Source: Roseiarcus sp963829505
GTDB lineage: Bacteria; Pseudomonadota; Alphaproteobacteria; Rhizobiales; Beijerinckiaceae
NCBI GenBank assembly: GCA_963829505.1
Contig: CAWHIL010000003.1
Span: 930,001-994,000, forward strand
Reading direction: 5' to 3'
DNA: 64,000 bases
Shown here: positions 16,898-26,344 of the stretch, one piece after another
Layout: every line of letters begins with the position of its first letter
How positions within the stretch are numbered: the stretch's first letter is position 1
Notes under the pieces: model-generated
What the model was told of the DNA's origin: nothing
Seen by the model: the letters and a program-made list of their open reading frames with translations, nothing else
The model's database searches: none
Program-made: the position numbers and the translations under genes

Positions 16898-17161
16898 GCC
16901 GGTTCTCCGTATCGATTCGCGGGCGCTTGAAGACGACGGTTCCCGGCGCAAGACCGTGCAGTCAAGCGGGAATCCGGCTGAGACAAAAGACGTCTCGCGG
17001 CGCCGCAAAATAGCATATAGAACCTCCCCCGGAGGCGGCGCGCGACGCGGGGGCGGTTCGTTCTCGCCCTTGCGCTGGATTTCCACTTGTCTCAAAAGGA
17101 GCCGCCCGACGTCCCGTCATCCGGCGGAGCTTCGAGCCGGCCGGCGAACGAAACGGACACG

Positions 17162-18688
17162 ATGGCGCCGCAACGTCGGGAATTCTTGGGGTTGGCCCTC
17201 GGCGGGGCCTTGGCGGCGGGAGCCCGTGCTGGGCTTATGCCTGCGTCCGGTGAGCCGCTCGCGGAGTCAGTTCCGTTCGCAGCCGACACCGTGCTCAAGG
17301 CGGCCACGATGCTGGCCACACAGCCCTTCAAGGCGCCCGACTCGCCCTCCCTGCCCTCCGAGTTCTCGGGCCTCAATTTCGAGCAATACACCGCCATCCG
17401 CCGGAAGCCCGGGACGGGCATCTGGGCCGACGAGAGGCTCGGCTTCTCGCTCGAGCCGCTGCACCGCGGCTTCGTCTACACGGCCCCGATTATCATCAAC
17501 ATCGTCGACGGCGGTGTGTCGCATAGGCTGATCTACGACCCCGCCGACTACGATTTCGGCAAGCTTCAGCCGCCGGCCGGGGCTGGCGACCTCGGCTTTT
17601 CGGGCCTGCGCATCCTGGCCGCCTCCAATTCCGGGTTCGACGACGTCGCGATCTTTCAAGGCGCGAGCTTTTATCGCTCGCGCGCGAGGGGCCAGAATTT
17701 CGGTGTGAACGCGCGCGGCCTTGCAATTCGCACCGGCGACGACCCCGGGGAGGAATTTCCGCTCTTCCGCGAGTTCTGGATAGAAAAGCCCGCCGCCGCC
17801 TCGAACACGCTGACCATACACGCGCTGCTCAATTCGCAGAGCGTGACCGGCGCATTCCGCTTCACCATCCATCCGCTCGACACGACCATCATCGACACGG
17901 AAATGACGCTGATCGCGCGCACGGCGACCGACAAGCTCGGCGTCGGCGCCATGGGGGCGGGCTATCTCTTCAGCGGCCTCGATCACCGCCGCCCTGACGA
18001 CTGGCGCGCCGGGGTCTACGAATCGACCGGACTGCAGATGCTGACCGGCAAGGGCGAATGGATCTGGCGGCCCGTGACCAACCGCGACACCCTTCAGATC
18101 TCTGCCTTTTCCGACTTGAATCCGCGCGGTTTCGGCCTGGTGCAGCGGTCGCGGACGTTCGACGCCTTTTACGACGACGAAGGGCTCTGGGAACTGCGTC
18201 CGACGCTCTGGATCGAACCAATCGGCGAGTGGAGCGAAGGCGACGTGCGGCTCGTCGAAATCCCCGTCGCGACCGAGAACAACGCCAATATCCTCGCGCA
18301 ATGGCGGCCGAAGACCGGGATGACGGCGCCGGGCGTGCTCTCGCTCGCCTATCGCCAGTTCTGGTGCTGGACGCCCCCTTCGAAGCCGCCGCTGGCGATC
18401 TGCACCTCGAGCCGAAGCGGCAAGTTCAACGGCAAGCCGCGCTTCACCGTGGAGATGACGGGAGACGTCTTCGCCGACCCGCAGAAGGCGGCTTCAGCCG
18501 TCGCCGATCTGCACGCCAATCCCGGCAAGATAGCTTCGGTCAAACTCTTTCCCTACAAGGATCGCCGATCGGTGCGCGTGATGTTCGACCTCGATCCAGG
18601 TTCGGACGCCTATTCCGAACTGAGGCTCGTGCTCAACGTGGACAATCAGCCGGCGAGCGAGACATGGCTGTATCGATGGACGGCGTGA
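17162..18688 (+). CDS. opgG: Periplasmic glucan biosynthesis protein OpgG/OpgD (Tat-exported)
   Basis: 508 aa from the ATG giving MAPQRREFLGLALGG, a twin-arginine signal (Arg5-Arg6) followed by a hydrophobic stretch. The rest is a full MdoG domain (KPFKAP, SGFDDVAIFQGASFYRS, GEEFPLFREFW). The family works in the periplasm on the glucose backbone of osmoregulated periplasmic glucans. Tat export is typical of E. coli OpgD, but operon position with opgH makes OpgG-like function likely. It overlaps opgH by about 25 bases. A longer frame from base 17087 exists without a better start. Confidence 0.92.
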   Translation: MAPQRREFLGLALGGALAAGARAGLMPASGEPLAESVPFAADTVLKAATMLATQPFKAPDSPSLPSEFSGLNFEQYTAIRRKPGTGIWADERLGFSLEPLHRGFVYTAPIIINIVDGGVSHRLIYDPADYDFGKLQPPAGAGDLGFSGLRILAASNSGFDDVAIFQGASFYRSRARGQNFGVNARGLAIRTGDDPGEEFPLFREFWIEKPAAASNTLTIHALLNSQSVTGAFRFTIHPLDTTIIDTEMTLIARTATDKLGVGAMGAGYLFSGLDHRRPDDWRAGVYESTGLQMLTGKGEWIWRPVTNRDTLQISAFSDLNPRGFGLVQRSRTFDAFYDDEGLWELRPTLWIEPIGEWSEGDVRLVEIPVATENNANILAQWRPKTGMTAPGVLSLAYRQFWCWTPPSKPPLAICTSSRSGKFNGKPRFTVEMTGDVFADPQKAASAVADLHANPGKIASVKLFPYKDRRSVRVMFDLDPGSDAYSELRLVLNVDNQPASETWLYRWTA

Positions 18689-20870
18689 CGCTCAGTCCGG
18701 CGGAGCCCCCGCTCGCGGAGGCGGCCGAGACGCCGAGCGGTTCGCTCGGGGGCTCGATGCCTCCCTACGCGCCGCTCGCCATGCCGGTCCAGTCGTTCCG
18801 CGCATTTCCGAAGAACGGCCGGCGGGCCTTCATCAATTCGAAGCCGCCCGCTTCGCAGGGGCTTGCCCGCCTCGCCGTCTTCGGCGGCTCGCTGGCGCTC
18901 ACCGCCTACGGCGCCTATCAGATGTACAAGGTCGTCGGCGTCGGAACGACGACCGCGCTCGAGTGGGTGCTCGTCGTCCTCTTCGTCGCGACCTTTTCGT
19001 GGCTGTCGCTGTCGTTCACCGCCGCCGTCGTCGGCTTCGTCTGGCTGGTCGTGAACGGCCGCAAGCGCGACGCGCTGCCAGCCGCATTGAAAGAGCGCAC
19101 CGCGGTCGTCATGCCGATCTACAACGAGGCGCCGTCGCGCGTCTTCGGCGCGATGCAGGCGATCATGGAGGATGTCGAAGCGACAGGCTTCGGCGAGGCC
19201 TTCGACTATTTCCTCGTCTCGGACACGACCGACGGCAACGTCTGGGTCGCCGAGGAGCGGGCCTTTCTCGCCATGCGCGAGCGCCTTCCGGCGGCGCGGC
19301 TCTACTATCGGCGCCGGCGCAAGAACACGAGCCGCAAGGCCGGCAACATCGCCGATTTCGTCACCCGCTGGGGCGGCCGCTACGCCCACATGCTGGTGCT
19401 CGACGCCGACAGCGTGATGTCGGGCGATACGGTGGTCAGGCTGGCCGCGGCGATGGAGGCGGACCCGGACAGCGGCGTCATCCAGACCCTGCCGCTGGTG
19501 ATGAACCGCAATACCCTGTTCGCCCGCCTGCAGCAGTTCGCCGCGCGGATCGCGGGGCCGGTCCTTGGCGCGGGCCTCGCCGCGTGGATGGGCCGCGACG
19601 GAAACTACTGGGGCCACAACGCGATCATCCGCACGCGCGCCTTCGCCGACCATTGCGGCCTGCCCGACCTCCCTGGGCGCCCGCCGTTCGGCGGCCACAT
19701 CCTCAGCCACGATTTCGTCGAGGCCGCGCTCATCAGGCGCGCCGGCTATTCGGTCTACATGCTGCCGACGCTCGGCGGCTCCTACGAGGAAAGCCCGCCC
19801 TCGCTGATCGATCTCGCCTCGCGCGACCGGCGCTGGTGCCAGGGCAACCTGCAGCACGCGCGCATCATCGGCGGCCGCGGCTTCGTCTGGCCGACCCGCC
19901 AGCACTTCGCCACCGGCATCATGGGCTATCTCGCCTCGCCCCTGTGGATGGCGCAACTCCTGGTCGGCATCGTGCTGGTGCTGCAGTCACACTACATCCG
20001 GCCGGAATATTTCACCGCCGATTTCTCGCTCTTTCCCGCCTGGCCGAATTCGACTACGAGCGCGCGCTGCAACTCTTCATGCTGACGATCGCCCTCCTGC
20101 TCGCGCCGAAATTCCTCGGCCTGATCCTCGCGCTCGCCGACGGGCCGGTGCGCCGCGGCTCGGGGGGGGCGATCGGGCTCATCGTCTCGACCCTGCTCGA
20201 GATCGTCATGTCGGCGGCGCTCGCCCCGATCATGATGCTGATCCAGTCGGGGTCGGTCCTGCAGATCATTTCGGGACGCGACACCGGCTGGAATCCGCAG
20301 CGGCGCGACGACGGATCGATCCCCTTCACCAGCATCGCGAGGCGGCATCGTTCGCACGCCCTCCTCGGGGTGGTGACGCTGTTCGCGGCGGCCCTCATCT
20401 CGCCCTCGCTGGTCCTCTGGATGTCCCCGACCATCGCCGGCCTGATCCTCTCGATCCCGCTGTCTTGGGCAAGCGGACAATTGTGGATCGGGCTTGCGCT
20501 GCGCCGCATCGGCCTCCTCCGCACGCCCGAGGAAACGTCTCCGCCGGCCGTCGTCAGGCGCGCCAACGCGCTCGCCGACGAACTGGCCCGGGTCGGGCGC
20601 GATCACGAGGACGCGCTCGTCTCGATCCACGGCGACCAGCCGTTCCGGGTGGTGCACGAAGCCTTCCTGCCCGAGAGGCCCCGCCATCGGCTCGGCGACG
20701 TCGACGTCGACCTCGCGGTCGCGACCCTGAAGCTCAATGACGCCGAGACGGTCGAGGACGCGTGCGCCTGGCTCAATCCCAAGGAGCGGGTCGCGGTGCT
20801 GGCGGATCGGGGCCTGATCGCCCTCCTCGCCCGCCTGCCTTTCGCCGCCGAGGCCAGGCGAACGGCCTGA
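18664..20870 (+). CDS. opgH: Glucans biosynthesis glucosyltransferase H (single-base frameshift)
   Basis: About 735 aa if repaired. Inner-membrane GT2 glycosyltransferase that polymerises glucose from UDP-glucose into periplasmic glucan. Visible are two N-terminal membrane segments, MPIYNEAP at the start of the catalytic domain, the DADSVMSGD acidic motif, HDFVEAALIRRAGY, the DRRWCQGNLQH box, then further membrane segments and the basic C-terminal region. The frame breaks at about base 20046, where one G seems to be missing between PAWP and EFDYERALQLF; on both sides the protein is fully conserved. Start may be the ATG at 18664 or 18676. Confidence 0.9.
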
Positions 20871-20904
20871 CCGACCAGCGCATTCGGCAATTTCGCCGCG
20901 CGTA

Positions 20905-21730
20905 CTACGCCGTCGCCGGCTCGGACGCCCGGGCCCTGTCGAAGAGCGGAAAGAGGAGAACGCCCGCGACGAATCCGCCGACGTGGGCGATCCAGGCGAC
21001 CGGCATGCCGGAGAGACCCAGCTCTGTCGCGAAAGCCCCGAAAACGAAATTCGTGCCGAACCAGATGACGAGAAAGATGCGCGCGCGCGGATCGGCGAGC
21101 ATCCCACGCAGCGACGCGGCCGGAATCCTCTCGACGTCCTCGGGGGCTCCGTGCGGGTGCGGGCCAAGCGGCGCCCCGGGCTGGAACATGAAGCGGGTCG
21201 CCGCCCCCATCAGGCCCGAAATCCGCACCCGACGCTCCGATCAGCGGAACGAACTGCATGGGCGAGGCCGCCCATTGCGCGAGCGCCGCGGCGACCGCCG
21301 TCAAGGCCACGAAGAGGAGAAAACGCCCCGCGCCGAACCGCCGGGCGATCGGCGGCCCGAAGGCGACGAGCCAGACGGTATTGAGCAGGACATGCGACCA
21401 CGCCCCGTGCAGGAGGCCGTAGGTGACGAACGTCCAGAGCATCGGTCCCGACCCGAGCGCCCTGAATTCGCGCATCGCCTGAACCTGCTCGGCCGCCGAA
21501 AGGTCGGTGTTGGCGCGGATCATGAGGTGGATCGCGTTCGCGGGCCAGATCGAGACGGTCAGGCGTCCGGGCACGAAGGCGAAATTTTCGATCACCGCGT
21601 CCTGCACTTGAGGGCTGGCGAAGTGAAACATCGCATAGAGCGCGACGAGCAACGCCGCGAGCCCGACGACGACCGGGGGCGCGTTGAAGATCGGCTCACG
21701 GCTGCGGATCATGCCGGGCGTCTCATCCAT
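20905..21730 (-). CDS. Rhomboid family intramembrane serine protease (single-base frameshift)
   Basis: About 275 aa if repaired. Polytopic membrane protease. Landmarks are the helix with SHVLLNTVWLVAFG (family HxxxN region, His113/Asn117), the nucleophile motif GASGAISG (Ser167) and the C-terminal WIAHVGGFVAG with the catalytic His. One extra base at about 21223-21224 splits the reading frame exactly after GASGA; removing it gives ISGLMGAATRF and a continuous protein. The start at 21730 (MDETPG) is preferred over a longer frame. It faces opgH tail to tail. Confidence 0.85.
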
Positions 21731-21993
21731 AAATCCTGACGGCCTTCTGTTTGACGCAGCGGCTTGGCGGAAATCGCACAAAACTGCAACCATCTTCGGA
21801 TTCATGCGCCCCCTTACGCAAGGGAATGGGCAATCTCGTTATTCTTAACTCGCTAGGCTCCGGTGGACAGGGGCCCAATCTCCTTGTCCCGCGATGGAAC
21901 GGCATGCTCCCTGCTACCGTATGCGCGGACAGGCGCAATGTTGCGCCGACGTTCCCTTTCGGGACGCGCCGACCCTCCATGTGGGAGAGGACG

Positions 21994-22674
21994 ATGAGAC
22001 ATGCAGTCTCAAAACAGCTCTACGCCTATTGGCGCGGACTTAAGACCGGCGGTTCTCCGCCCGAGCGCAACGCGGTCGAACCCGGCGCAATCCGCAGCGT
22101 GCTGGCCGACACTTTCGTGCTCGATTTCGAATCCCTTGACAGATTTCCCCTTCGGATCTGCGGCTCAAAGGTCAACGCCGTCTTCCAGCGAGAGCTTCGC
22201 GGCGTCTCGTTTCTGGAGATCTGGCGAGAGGCCGATCGCGGCGCGGTTCACTCGATCCTCGAGATCGCGGCCGACGAGGAGGCGGCGATCCTGATCGTGG
22301 CCGAAGCGCGGCCCGCCGGACTCGAGCCGGTCGAGATCGAGGTCACCCTGCTCCCGCTGCGCCACCAGGGTCTGACCCACGCCCGCATGATGGGCGCGCT
22401 CGCCGTGCGCGGCGGCGTCCCCTGGCTCGGCCTCGTCGGCTCGGCCCCCGTCACGGTCAAGGGCTGGCGCCGCATCGAGCGCGACGGCGCCGCGGCGACG
22501 GGTTCCGGACGGCCCGGCGCGGGCTCGAGTTCAGCCTCCCCCGCCATCCACTTCGAGGCCCGAGGCGAAGCGTCTCCAGTTCTCGACGTAGTGGGCCGCC
22601 GACCACCGCAGCGCCTCGTGCGCCGCGGCATCGAGCGTCCTCGTCGCCTTGGCGGGCGAGCCGACGATCAGTGA
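21994..22674 (+). CDS. PAS domain protein (PAS_5 family)
   Basis: 226 aa. The first 170 residues (MRHAVSKQLYAYWRGLKTGG, GAIRSVLADTFVLDF, FPLRICGSKVNAVFQRELRG) match the alphaproteobacterial PAS_5 family, single-domain sensors of unknown ligand. The start at 21994 follows a GGGAGAGG ribosome site. The last 50 or so residues are of low complexity and basic and overlap the 3' end of the opposite-strand carbonic anhydrase gene by 144 bases, which is unusual; the natural stop may have been lost or a frameshift may hide it. Confidence 0.8.
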   Translation: MRHAVSKQLYAYWRGLKTGGSPPERNAVEPGAIRSVLADTFVLDFESLDRFPLRICGSKVNAVFQRELRGVSFLEIWREADRGAVHSILEIAADEEAAILIVAEARPAGLEPVEIEVTLLPLRHQGLTHARMMGALAVRGGVPWLGLVGSAPVTVKGWRRIERDGAAATGSGRPGAGSSSASPAIHFEARGEASPVLDVVGRRPPQRLVRRGIERPRRLGGRADDQ

Positions 22675-23070
22675 ATGATCCGGGAATTCCTTGCCCTCGG
22701 TGATCAGCGCCCGCGCGCCCACAAGCGAGCCCCGGCCGATCTTGGCGCCGTTGAGGATGACCGCGCCCATGCCGATCAGGGCGCCGTCGCCGATCGTGCA
22801 GCCGTGCAGGATCGCGCCATGGCCGATCGTGCAATCCTCGCCGATCGTCAGCGGAAACCCCTTGTCGGTATGCATGACGCAAAGGTCCTGCACATTCGAG
22901 CGCCTGCCGATCACGATCGGCTCGTTGTCGCCTCTGAGCACCGCGCCGAACCAGACGCCGGCGTCCTCGGCAAGGCGCACGTCGCCAATAAGGGTCGCGT
23001 TCGGCGCGATCCAGAAACGGCCGTCCGCGGGCAGCGTCGGCCTGACGCCATCAAGCGCGTAGATCGGCAT
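22531..23070 (-). CDS. Gamma-class carbonic anhydrase family protein
   Basis: 179 aa. Left-handed beta-helix of hexapeptide repeats (GVWFGAVLRGDNEPIVIG, CTIGHGAILHGCTIG) with the metal-ligand histidines at MHTDKG and GHGAILHG. Such proteins (YrdA/PaaY type) are trimeric zinc hydratases or acetyl-group related enzymes; related subunits are part of mitochondrial complex I. It lies 41 bases upstream... in transcription order downstream of the DUF3126 gene on the same strand. The 3' end overlaps the PAS gene in antisense. Confidence 0.9.
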   Translation of the reverse strand: MPIYALDGVRPTLPADGRFWIAPNATLIGDVRLAEDAGVWFGAVLRGDNEPIVIGRRSNVQDLCVMHTDKGFPLTIGEDCTIGHGAILHGCTIGDGALIGMGAVILNGAKIGRGSLVGARALITEGKEFPDHSLIVGSPAKATRTLDAAAHEALRWSAAHYVENWRRFASGLEVDGGGG

Positions 23071-23111
23071 CGACGATCTCCATCAGGGCTCGAGCGATCG
23101 GGGCGCGGCGC

Positions 23112-23507
23112 TCACTCCTCGTCGAGATCAATGTCGAGGATCGCCATCTGCAACGTGAAGCTCGCGCCCTTCGGATCGTCGGCCGAAATGACGCCGAGAA
23201 ACTCCGAGCCGTTGTTGAGCTCGACGGAATCCGTCTTTTTTAGCCGCGCCGCAATCGTGAGCTTGTCGTTCTCGAACAGCGTTCTCAGATAATCCTGCAG
23301 GACCGCGCGTCCGACCGGCGCCTTCATCTCGAACGAGAAGGAGCGGTCGCCATCCTCGTCGTCGACCACGATGGTCCCGATCTTTCGCTCGCCGAGCGAG
23401 ACTACGGCTTCATCGGGCGAGCGCGAACTCGGCGCGACCTGGAGCGCCGCAGCGCCGAAGGATTTGCGCAGAAATTCGCGCAGCTTTACGATTTCGGCCT
23501 TGTCCAT
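23112..23507 (-). CDS. DUF3126 family protein with internal duplication
   Basis: 131 aa. DUF3126 proteins are normally about 65-70 aa acidic proteins of alphaproteobacteria ending MAILDIDLDEE. Here two related units follow each other: residues about 5-60 (LREFLRKSFG, DDEDGDRSFSFEMKAP) and 65-131 (LQDYLRTLFE, NNGSEFLGVISADDPKGASFTLQMAILDIDL). The function of the family is unknown. It shares strand and tight spacing (41 bases) with the carbonic anhydrase gene, so they may be co-transcribed. Confidence 0.85.
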   Translation of the reverse strand: MDKAEIVKLREFLRKSFGAAALQVAPSSRSPDEAVVSLGERKIGTIVVDDEDGDRSFSFEMKAPVGRAVLQDYLRTLFENDKLTIAARLKKTDSVELNNGSEFLGVISADDPKGASFTLQMAILDIDLDEE

Positions 23508-23633
23508 GCGCCCCTGCCCTTAACGCGTTTCCGACGCCTTGAGCCTTTGCCAGATGCAGGCCGCGCCGGCAAGGCGGACGCATCGAAACGCAAAGTTGCG
23601 AAGAACCGGGCGGATCGCCAGCGGCTCTATATG

Positions 23634-23689
23634 AAGGAAAGTTTGCTCAAGCTTGAAACGCGCTTAATTTTGCCTGCAAAACTTTCCTT
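23634..23689. repeat. Inverted repeat in the cysE-DUF3126 spacer
   Basis: AAGGAAAGTTTGC (23634-23646) and GCAAAACTTTCCTT (23676-23689) pair over 13 bp with one bulged A, around 29 bases of AT-rich sequence. It could be a terminator for cysE (its transcript would end here) or an operator; there is no clean U tract. Confidence 0.5.
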
Positions 23690-23750
23690 CGAGCGGTCTT
23701 CGCGCTCGCAGGCCAGGCGAAATCCCAGTACGGGTCTGGAATCTCCTCGC

Positions 23751-24581
23751 CTACAGCTCCACGCCCTTCTCGGCGAGAATCTGGTTCATGTCGCGGGCAG
23801 GCTCGGCGCAGCCGGCTTCCCCGACGATTCGGGCCGGGACGCCGGCGACCGTCTTGTTGTGCGGCACGGCCTGCAGCACCACGGAGCCCGAGGCGACCCG
23901 GGCGCAATGCCCGACCTCGATGTTGCCGAGAATCTTGGCCCCGGCGCCGATGAGCACGCCGTGGCGGATCTTCGGATGCCGGTCTCCGCTTTCTTTGCCC
24001 GTGCCGCCCAGCGTCACGCCCTGGAGGATCGAGACGTTGTCCTCGATCACCGTCGTCTCGCCGACCACAAGCGCGGTCGCGTGGTCGAGGAAGATTCCCT
24101 TGCCGATCCTCGCGCCCGGATTGATGTCGACGCCGAAAGCCGCGGAGACGAGGCTCTGCAGGCTGAGGGCGAAGTCGCGCCGCCCCGCCTTGAGCAGCCA
24201 ATGGCTGAGCCGATAGGCCTGCAGCGCCTGGAATCCCTTGAAATAGAGGAGCGGCTCCATCATCCGGAGGCAGGCCGGGTCGCGGTCGGCGACCGCGAGA
24301 ATATCGGCGCGGAACGCCTCGCCCATCGACCCGTCGCGGGTGAAGGCTTCGGCGAAGGTCTGCCGGATGAGGGCCGCCGAGACGTCCGGATTGTCGAGAC
24401 GCGCCGCGACCCGATAGGCGACCGCGCTTTCCAGCGTCTGGTGGTTGAGGATCGTGGTCATGAGGAAGGTCGCGAGCTCCGGCTCGCGCCGCATGGCCTC
24501 TTCCGCCTCCTGACGGATGCGGGCGAAAAGCGGGTCCGCGCCCGCAAGCCCGACGATGCGGGCGGTCAGTCCTTGCGCCAT
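23751..24581 (-). CDS. cysE: Serine O-acetyltransferase
   Basis: 276 aa. First step of cysteine synthesis, acetylating serine with acetyl-CoA. An N-terminal helical domain is followed by the hexapeptide-repeat helix with the catalytic DHATALVVGETTVIEDNVSI segment and KIRHGVLIGAGAKILG, ending in VAGVPARIVG. The C-terminal tail after that (24 residues) is where cysteine feedback acts in this family. It stands alone, with an inverted repeat downstream. Confidence 0.94.
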   Translation of the reverse strand: MAQGLTARIVGLAGADPLFARIRQEAEEAMRREPELATFLMTTILNHQTLESAVAYRVAARLDNPDVSAALIRQTFAEAFTRDGSMGEAFRADILAVADRDPACLRMMEPLLYFKGFQALQAYRLSHWLLKAGRRDFALSLQSLVSAAFGVDINPGARIGKGIFLDHATALVVGETTVIEDNVSILQGVTLGGTGKESGDRHPKIRHGVLIGAGAKILGNIEVGHCARVASGSVVLQAVPHNKTVAGVPARIVGEAGCAEPARDMNQILAEKGVEL

Positions 24582-24676
24582 GAGCGTGGAGCTCCGAAGG
24601 GGTCCTCGAACCGTGAATATAGCATGCCCGCCAAGGCTTCGCTAACGACGCCCGCTTCGGAGATCGCTCGCCCGCG

Positions 24677-25240
24677 TCAGGATGGCCGATAGCGGGGCCA
24701 CATCCGGGTCAGCACGGTGTCGCGCTTCATCACATGCCAGACAACGGCGGCGATATGCAGCGCGATCAACGCGCCGATCGCCCAGGCGAAGACGTAATGG
24801 GCCTGCCGCGCGCTGTCGTCGAGGCTCTTGTCCGCGCCGACGAGATTGGGAAGCGTGAAGAGGCCGAAGAACGACGGCGGATGACCGCCCGCGCTCGACA
24901 TCACATAGCCGCTGACGGGGAGCGCGATCATCAGAAGATAGAGGAGCCCGTGGACGGAATGCGCGACGATCCGGGTCAGGGGCGTGAGCGGCGTGACGTA
25001 GGGAGGCGCGCCGAGCGCGAGGCGCGCCACGACGCGGACGACGATGAGCGCCAGCACCGTGACGCCGAAAGACTTGTGAACGAACAGGACCTCGCTGCGC
25101 ATGTCTCCTTTCGGGAGCTGCGTCGCCCACACCCCGAGCGCCAGCGCGCCGAAGATGAGAACGGCCATCAACCAGTGGATCGTCCGGAAGAACGGATGAT
25201 AAGCGGCGAAGAACTGCGATGGGGAATAGCTCTTCATCAT
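24677..25240 (-). CDS. Cytochrome b561 family protein
   Basis: 187 aa with four transmembrane helices. Di-heme b-type cytochrome of the inner membrane. The likely heme ligands are the histidines in RTIHWLM, LFVHKSFG, IVAHSVHG and IALHIAAVVWH. Bacterial members pass electrons between quinones and small acceptors, or oxidise superoxide (CybB). No partner such as a YceI-type protein is adjacent, so the role is open. Confidence 0.88.
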   Translation of the reverse strand: MMKSYSPSQFFAAYHPFFRTIHWLMAVLIFGALALGVWATQLPKGDMRSEVLFVHKSFGVTVLALIVVRVVARLALGAPPYVTPLTPLTRIVAHSVHGLLYLLMIALPVSGYVMSSAGGHPPSFFGLFTLPNLVGADKSLDDSARQAHYVFAWAIGALIALHIAAVVWHVMKRDTVLTRMWPRYRPS

Positions 25241-25316
25241 GCGGCGTCCATTGGCGGGGCGCCCGCTTGATTGCCCGCAAAGCCGACAATCTCAAGACCG
25301 CAAGTTGTCGCAACTA

Positions 25317-26093
25317 TCAATTTTCGATGATCGCCACAGCGCGCGTCCAGCCGGCCGAAGCGCGCTCGATCTTCGTCGGAAAGCACGCCACGGTGAAGCC
25401 GGTCGCCGGCAGCGCCTCGAGATTGTGGAGCTTCTCGATATGGCAATAGCCGATGTGGCGCCCGGCCTTGTGGCCTTCCCAGATGATCGACGGATCGTGC
25501 GTCTCAGCGTAGCGCTTCGCGGTATGGACGAAGGGCGCGTCCCAGCTCCAGCCGTCGATCCCCGTCACCCTGACGCCGCGCTCGAGCAGATAGAGCGTTG
25601 CCTCCGCTCCCATGCCGCAGCCGGACATGACGTAATCGGGACGACCGTATTTCGCGCCGGCGCTCGTGTTGACGACGACAATTTCGAGGGGTTGCAGCGC
25701 GTGCCCGATGCGCTCGAGTTCCGCCTCGACGTCGGCGGCGGTCGCGACATAGCCGTCGGCGAAATGACGGAAGTCGAGCTTCACTCCCGGCTGGAAGCAC
25801 CAGTCGAGCGGGATCTCGTCGATCGTCCAGGCGCGTTCGCCTTCATTCATCGTCGGATGATAATGCCACGGCGCGTCGAGATGCGTGCCGTTGTGGGTCG
25901 AAAGCTCGACGCGCTCGACCGCCCATCCCTGCCCGTCCGGCAGGTCCTCCTTCTTAAGGCCGGGAAAGAACGGCAGGATCTGCGGCAGACTCTGCTGATG
26001 GTCGACGTACTCGATCTTCGGGCCGAACCCGGGCGGATCGGCGGCGACGTCGTTTTGCAGCGGAACCGACAGGTCGACGATGCGGCGGGCCAT
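25317..26093 (-). CDS. Cyclase family protein (kynurenine formamidase-like hydrolase)
   Basis: 258 aa from the ATG at 26093, which follows a GAGGGAGAA ribosome site. The metal-binding signature of the cyclase/KynB fold, STHNGTHLDAPWHYH, is present. Family members are manganese- or zinc-dependent amide and ester hydrolases acting on small molecules, with N-formylkynurenine one known substrate; the substrate here is unknown and no tryptophan catabolism gene is nearby. Upstream codons in frame lack similarity. Confidence 0.85.
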   Translation of the reverse strand: MARRIVDLSVPLQNDVAADPPGFGPKIEYVDHQQSLPQILPFFPGLKKEDLPDGQGWAVERVELSTHNGTHLDAPWHYHPTMNEGERAWTIDEIPLDWCFQPGVKLDFRHFADGYVATAADVEAELERIGHALQPLEIVVVNTSAGAKYGRPDYVMSGCGMGAEATLYLLERGVRVTGIDGWSWDAPFVHTAKRYAETHDPSIIWEGHKAGRHIGYCHIEKLHNLEALPATGFTVACFPTKIERASAGWTRAVAIIEN

Positions 26094-26344
26094 GGACGTT
26101 CTCCCTCGGGTTCTCTTCGATGTGGCGTTCCGCGGCGCCATGTGCGGCGCGATGGCGGCGGCCGCCGATCCAGTCGACGCCAACCTTGACGCCATCGCGA
26201 CTACCAGGGAAGCGCCCGATTTCGAGCCCGCGGCAATTGCCGCCCCCGCTGGCGCCGGGGGCTCATCGCCGCGACCGGCCGCGTCGCATCCCGCGATACG
26301 GAGCCGCGCGTTCTGCGTCCCGCGCCCGATTCCGAGGTGGACCG

